Shown in pieces: positions 58,814-64,000 of a stretch of 64,000 bases of DNA. The position numbers were made by a program, and so were the translations under genes. How positions within the stretch are numbered: the stretch's first letter is position 1; the number at the start of each line of letters is the position of its first letter. Source of the stretch: Chaetoderma sp. LZ-2023a (Eukaryota > Mollusca > Caudofoveata > Chaetodermatida > Chaetodermatidae); the NCBI GenBank assembly GCA_034401795.1, contig CM067366.1:74716129-74780128 (forward strand). Reading direction: 5' to 3'. Under the pieces are notes generated by a model. It saw only the letters and a program-made list of their open reading frames with translations, was not told the origin of the DNA and ran no database searches.

Positions 58814-59668
58814 TTGCTTACTTTGGACTCAGTCGACACTGATCTCCTCCAAGATCCATCCACTACCAGCATATTAGATACAAAGAACCGCCAGAGAGTC
58901 ACAGAGGCATCCACACCAGTGGATCCAACCAGACCACACCCTGAGCGAGCTAACAAACGCCGCCGGGTCGGGAACCAGCTACAGCCAGGGTTCGCAGCTC
59001 AGTGGCAGTATTGACAAACACACAGAAGTATGCAAGGCCTAATATCCCTGAACAACATATCAACGCCTACAGACAGTGGCGAAATGCAGCCTGCAGAGAG
59101 ACCCGCTTTGAGTACCAGGTCGAGAAGCTCAGACTAGCGGTAGAATCAAAATCTACACCGCCAATGTTCAAAGCAAGCACTGCCTTCAAACCAGACCAGT
59201 CAGACACAGAATTCCTAACAAAATGGAATTCTCTTTTCAAACATTTTGAAGATGAACACACGACTCTAGTTTCTACGCATGCCGCCAACAAACTGGCGGC
59301 ACAATAGTGTGAAACTGCGGGCCTAAAGAGGGCATTTAAAGAAGCAACCGATGCTGCCACCATGAAGGAGGCTGAACTGGCGATCACCACCACGCGCAAC
59401 TGCCATGATAGTGCACAAAGGTCACCGAGTCCACGAAATAGAAGACAGAAGAGCCGCCAAAGACCGGCACCAAGCCCAAGCAGCAATCCAGGGACGCATA
59501 CAGTCCCAAAAACCCAAGAAAATGCGGGTACCCATACAGATCCAGCGACCGTCGTACCAGCTCCTACCACCAGAGGAGCCCGCCGAGGCCTTTGATGGAG
59601 ACCAACAACAGGGACCCATTGGAGGAACTTTTCAATGTTGTTTCCAGGATGCGCAACAACGCGCATAA
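58814..59668 (+). pseudogene. Penelope-like element upstream ORF remnants
   Basis: Two frames hold protein-like sequence: a basic stretch PHPERANKRRRVGNQLQPGF (58920-58980), then YRQWRNAACRETRFEYQVEK and TPPMFKASTAFKPDQSDTEF (59070-59215), followed by an Ala/Lys-rich helix and a Ser/Pro/Arg-rich tail. Some Penelope-like elements have a poorly conserved upstream ORF of unknown role, which fits this position. The family cannot be named from motifs alone. It is broken by at least one stop and shifts. Confidence 0.45.
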
Positions 59669-60052
59669 TAGATTTTGACTATACCATATCTTACGTGCTA
59701 ACACTGTTTCATACAATTTCGTTGCACTCTCACCTAGCTATACTGCCAATAAGCATCAAATGTCCTTTCTAAACTGTAACAACAACAGTAAGGCCATCCA
59801 TCTGGATAGCAATAAATCTAGTCAATCATACACGTCCCTGTTTGTTGTGAACTTATCTGCCATAGAGCTAGACAAGGACACAATAAGTGTTCAAATATGG
59901 GCAAGCTCTACACCGACTTACAGGCCTTTTTCAGGCGACTTCGTCTCACCCACTTTTTTACCCCACACCCCCACCCCCATACTCACTCCTACAGGCTGAA
60001 CCACCAACACACACACCACCAAGCTTCCTAGAGAAAGTTTAAACTCAAGAAA

Positions 60053-62070
60053 ATGACCATGCCGCCACGATCTCTTGATCCCACTCTAGAATCTTTTATC
60101 AGGTCAGTACGTTATGATTTCAACAAGCATATCCACCATAGGGTAACCATGGGAAACCTAAACCGTCTTGAAGTCAGTGCCTTAAACAACCTCAAAAGCA
60201 ACCACGATATAGTGGTCCAGAGCCGATAAAGGGCAGGCTACAGTAATCCAATCTAGACAAGACTACGTTGCAGAAGCCTATAGACACTCAGCGGACACTA
60301 AGTTCTACCAAAAACTAGTATCCGACCCCACCGCCAGACACACTGAACTGGGTCAAATAAGACTAGACCAATTAGTCAGGGACAAAGAGATAGACGCTTG
60401 TACCGCCAACAGGCTAATTCTCAACCCACCTATCAGCACCAGATTTGACCTCCTTCCCAAAATTCATAAGAGCAAAATGGACGGTCTTACACCAGGTAGA
60501 CCCATCATCAGTGGTATAGGTTGCCCTATTGAACTACTCAGTAGTTTTGTAGATGAGCATATCAAAGTCCACGTTACAAAAATCTGTTCGTATGTCAAAG
60601 ACACAACCGATTTCATTAAAAAATTGGAGTCACACGGTGAGCTTAAACCAAATTCTCTCCTAGTCACCATGAATGTTACCTCTCTTTACACCAATATACC
60701 AAATACAGAAGATATCCGTGCAGTAGCAGTGTTTTAAAAAAAACCATGGCCTCCCAGACACCATTTCAATTAGAGGACTCTGCAACCTTCTCAAATTGGT
60801 GTTAGAATGCAACAGTTTTGAATTTAATGGAGAGCACTACCTCCAAATTGGAGTGCCAGCAATGGGCAGCAAAGCAGCATGCACCTATGCGTGCATTTTT
60901 ATGAGTGCCCTAGAGGAACGCCTTCTACAAAACGCACCATCATCACCAGCACTCTATGTTAGATACAAAGATGACATCTTTATGATATGGGAGCATGGAC
61001 ATACTGCCCTCCTAGAATTCGTCTCCTATATGAATGCCTCCCACCACAGTATCAAATTTACAATGGAATCATCAAACCAACGCATCTCCTTTATGGACAC
61101 CATCGTCCAGATCTCACCAACTAACAACATCATGTTCGACCTGTACACCAAACCCACAGACACACATGGATACCTCCATTATGATTCTGCACACCCCAAC
61201 TCGTGCAAGGATGCCAGCCCATATGGACAGTTCCTTAGATTAAGGAGAATATGCTCATCAACAGATTTCGAGAAAAACAGCCTCGTAATGCAAACCCACT
61301 ATACCGCCAGAGGTTACCCACTAAAGATCCTACAAAAAGCTCGCCAAATAGCCCGCTCGAAGTAGCGACATTCCATTATTAACCCCGCCCCCAAGCCAAT
61401 AACTTCCAAAATAAACAAATCTTCGTTTGTGAATTCAACCGCACAGGGATGTTGTTGTTAAAAGACACAATTGTCAAATACTGGCCGATTCTACAAAGCA
61501 CTGAGCGTTGCAGACTGGCCTTCCCAGAAACACCATTGTTTGGCTTCAAAAAGAACAAAACAATAAAAGACACCATAGTCAGGGCGAAATTACCAGACCC
61601 AGACCACAACAACACAGTCATCCACCGCAAACCCCTCCTCCCATGTGAAACCAAGAATTGCAACATCTGTAAGAATATGGTTAAGTCAAGACTTTTCTCC
61701 AGTAAGGACACAGGCCTCTCCTACAGAGCCAAAATTATAGGAAACTGCAGAACATGCAATGTAGTTTACTACCCGAGTTGTAACCACTGTGGTAAACAAT
61801 ATGTAGGAGAAACCCTGAGACCTTTCAAGATCAGGATCCAAGAGCACCTACGCTCCATCACAAACTTCTACAAACACGAAAGATACGACACACCAGTATC
61901 ACGCCATTTCAATAGACCCGTGCATCACAGAAATGACATGCAATACAGGATCATACAAGTCCTATCATCGGATCCGGCAGAAAAAAGAATGTCACTGGAT
62001 CCACCAACTCCACACTATGGAACCGATAGGAATAAATTTAGCGGTGTAGAAACTCTTAGAATGTACCAGG
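60053..62070 (+). pseudogene. Penelope-like RT with C-terminal GIY-YIG endonuclease
   Basis: ATG at 60053 opens MPPRSLDPTLESFIRSVRYD. The RT blocks are LLPKIHKSKMDG (60450), GRPIISGIGCPIELLSS, VTMNVTSLYTNIPN (60665), GVPAMGSKAACTYACIFM (60850), YVRYKDDIFMIWEHG (60955, catalytic DD kept), ISFMDTIVQI and KPTDTHGYLHYDSAHPNSC. The endonuclease has KNCNICKNM, YPSCNHCGKQYVGETLRPF (61770, the GIY-YIG region with its preceding Cys pair), IRIQEHLRSI and SRHFNRPVHH. The family resembles telomerase RT and nicks DNA through GIY-YIG. Reading frames change at least twice (near 60230 and 60740, and again before 61449), so the copy is inactive. Confidence 0.92.
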
Positions 62071-62116
62071 CACGCACGTACGTACGTACGCACGCACGCA
62101 CACACACACACACACT
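62068..62116. repeat. (GTAC/GCAC)n and (CA)n microsatellite
   Basis: 'cgtacgtacgtacg' followed by 'cacgcacgcacacacacaca' directly downstream of the Penelope-like coding region. Confidence 0.9.
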
Positions 62117-62159
62117 ATATTCAACAGTTAATTTATTATGTAAAATATCTTTGTTCATA

Positions 62160-62321
62160 AGGCATTAAAATAAAAGATTAAAACCTCATAAAAAAACCCA
62201 AAATAAAATGTACAAAATGCTTTAAAAAGGTATAAAATTAAGGCATTAAAATAAAAGATTAGAACTTCATAAAAAAACCAAAATAAAATGTACAAAATGC
62301 TTTAAAAAGGTATAAAATTCA
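62160..62321. repeat. 81-bp tandem duplication, two copies
   Basis: 'aggcattaaaataaaagatt' starts at 62160 and again at 62241. The copies are nearly identical, so the event is recent. Confidence 0.9.
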
Positions 62322-62377
62322 GCTTTCTATTTATATGAAATTAAAAGAATTTCTAAGGTCGTGTTCTCACTAGCGAC

Positions 62378-62439
62378 TTAATCCTGAACAACGCCATAGG
62401 TCCAATGGCCTACTGACATATGGCATTATTCAGGATTAA
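62378..62439. repeat. 62-bp hairpin with TTAA ends
   Basis: 'ttaatcctgaacaacgccat' pairs with 'atggcattattcaggattaa' with three mismatches. It may be a minimal palindromic MITE; TTAA is at both edges. Confidence 0.55.
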
Positions 62440-62449
62440 CTCTTGAGTT

Positions 62450-62740
62450 ATCCAACCACTCACCAAACTAACCACCCACCCGCCCATCCACTCATTCACT
62501 CACTCGGTCCCTCCCTCACCCACCCACCCACACATCAACCCACCCTACCTCCCTCCCACAACTACACTGTGACAGTCATCATCGCACATCGTCACTCAAC
62601 TGTTGTCAACATTACTCACCATTACTGTCACTCAACATCACTCGGCACCACCGTCACCACCACTAATTGTCACAAAAACTCAGTTACCATCGCTCACATT
62701 CACTCACACATACCGACAGTCACTCGCCAAATCAGTAGTA
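62450..62740. repeat. Low-complexity C/A-rich tract
   Basis: Degenerate 'ccaccca', 'cactcact' and 'gtcaccacc' repeats. The open frame across it is a repeat artefact. Confidence 0.8.
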
Positions 62741-62745
62741 AATTT

Positions 62746-64000
62746 TCAACAAGAGGGCCAAGGGACCTGTATCACTCTGGACCATAGGTATCTCAACTAG
62801 AATGGTCATTAACAATAAGTAGAACTCTAGTGAGCTGAGCAGACATGTAACAAAAAACAGAGGCCATGTTTCTTTATGTATCAACTTCTCTTGAACAACT
62901 TTAATGGCCCATAGTCATCAAAATCATCTCCTAAACTTCAGTCCGATCACTTCAGCAGTTCTGGAGAAGTTGTTTTCTCGAAAACTAGGTCATCCAAGAC
63001 AGTCACCGAATGAGTCGGTAAATCAAGTTCACAAGTGAACAAATTTGGTTTAGGGCTTGCACTAGATGATATTTTATGAGTTCTGAATCGATCCCTCAAA
63101 CGGTTTCGGAGAAGTTTTTTAAAGATGTTTCCTAAAATCGACCAAAATCCAAGATGGCCACCGGCCCAATTGGCCGATCGGCTTCGTTTGAACAAACTTG
63201 AATCTCTATGCCCTATGGATGCATCCTGCCAAATATAACTGAAATAGTTCCAGTAGTTATCGAGAAGACATTTTAAACTTCCCATTGCTTTAGTATGGGA
63301 GCGTTTGGCTGGAAAATGATCCAAGATGGCTGCCAAACCGCTTATCTGACTGTTTCGAAAATTGCAAATTTGAGATCAGTTTTTGAAATCTGTCAAGAAA
63401 CTAAGGAGGAGATGTGTTTTGACACAAGTTTTTTACCACACAATTTAAATATAAAAAATCTGAAGAGGTTCTAAAGCCTACCTTCATATGATCGTTCTAG
63501 CCAGATTTGGTTGAAATCTGCAAAGAAACTAAGAAGATGCATTTTGACACTTTCAGGTAAATTTGCAACAAAATCTACATCTAAAGCCAAGAAACAAAGG
63601 AGTAGCGTTTTAAAGCAATTTGACAATTTCATGCGAAAATTGCAAATTTGAGATCAGTTTTTGAAATCTGTCAAGAAACTAAGGAGGAGATGCGTTTTGA
63701 CACTTTTTGGTAAATTTTAAACAAAATCTAAGTTTTTTACCCAAAAAATTGAAATATAAAAAATCTGAATAGAAGTTCTAGAGCATACCTCCGTATAATC
63801 GTTCTGGCTAGATTTGATTGAAATCTGCAAAGAAACTAAGAAGATGCATTTTGACACTTTCAGGTAAATTTGCAACAAAATCTAAGATTTTTACCCAAAA
63901 AATCGAAATATCAAAAGTTTTAATAGATGTTCTAGAGCCTATGTCGGTATGAACCTTCTAGCCAAATTTGGTTGAAATCTGTTAAGAAACTAAGGAAGAG
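62746..64000. repeat. Family A-like copy with ~152-bp units, running off the window
   Basis: Opens 'caagagggccaagggacctg' like 42537. The region 62940-63140 matches 470-720. From 63350 units with 'aaactaaggaggag' or 'aaactaagaagatgc' alternate; markers near 63392, 63519, 63671, 63826 and 63978 give spacings of mostly 152-155 bp. Two unit types in alternation suggest a ~300-bp dimer. Confidence 0.8.

Larger units (their letters stand above)
58690..62070 (+). mobile_element. Penelope-like retroelement, decayed, bounds approximate
   Basis: An upstream open region (58814-59668) is followed by RT and GIY-YIG endonuclease domains (60053-62070), the order of canonical endonuclease-bearing Penelope-like elements. 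The true ends (pseudo-LTRs or target duplication) were not found. Simple repeats sit on both sides. No hammerhead ribozyme core was recognised by eye. Confidence 0.85.

Noticed and set aside
59067-59666. 199-codon minus-strand frame with hydrophobic stretches
   Set aside because: Antisense to the Penelope-like upstream ORF; composition follows from the complementary strand.
58690-62400. Hammerhead ribozyme expected in Penelope-like pseudo-LTRs
   Set aside because: No CTGATGA...GAAA core with suitable stems could be found by eye.

Overview
The window reads as eukaryotic, AT-rich, intergenic DNA from an invertebrate animal. It is built almost entirely from transposable elements and tandem repeats, and no intact host gene was recognised. 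A lophotrochozoan, most likely a mollusc, is my best guess. The basis is the mix of CR1-like, RNase-H-bearing and PHD-finger LINEs, Tc1 elements and a Penelope-like element with a GIY-YIG nuclease, plus short motifs I associate with molluscan repeats (for example 'aagaggcgactaaa' and 'caagggaggtaa'). This is inference from repeat style, not a species identification.

Layout. 0-3.5 kb: a SINE-like insertion with a perfect 13-bp target duplication, a hairpin repeat, and a Tc1 element with an unbroken DD34E transposase, sitting at a (TA)n tract. 4.1-9.3 kb: a long minus-strand CR1-type LINE (PHD finger, SGNH esterase, endonuclease, reverse transcriptase), decayed. 10.9-13.6 kb: a ~1.05-kb higher-order tandem repeat. 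13.9-14.7 kb: ~180-bp repeats carrying nuclear-receptor-type motifs. 15.2-18.9 kb: a minus-strand LINE with RNase H. 19.2-26.9 kb: ~150-bp tandem arrays split by a LINE 3' fragment. 27-29 kb: a 57-bp minisatellite, an RT fragment and a THAP-like exon. 29-31 kb: a deleted LINE. 31.0-44.7 kb: a composite in which long inverted arms enclose a decayed FEN/XPG-like nuclease gene. Its left arm is split by a nearly whole LINE (31.9-35.9 kb) with a 2A-like peptide, its right arm by a palindromic TTAA MITE, and a 1.5-kb foldback lies inside. 48.2-56.7 kb: a second Tc1 whose transposase is split by a 7.07-kb LINE with a 5-bp target duplication. 58.7-62.1 kb: a decayed Penelope-like element. 62.7 kb to the end: another ~150-bp repeat array.

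How the parts relate. The genes do not form a pathway; the order of insertions is the main biology visible. Several insertions can be dated against each other because an uninterrupted copy of the target lies elsewhere in the window: the MITE at 42600-42804 against 19296-19299, the MITE at 44226-44425 against 36048-36055, and LINE 31877-35878 against the unsplit right arm. No LTR retroelement, Polinton or viral gene was recognised. The least familiar object is the inverted-arm composite with the FEN/XPG-like nuclease gene.
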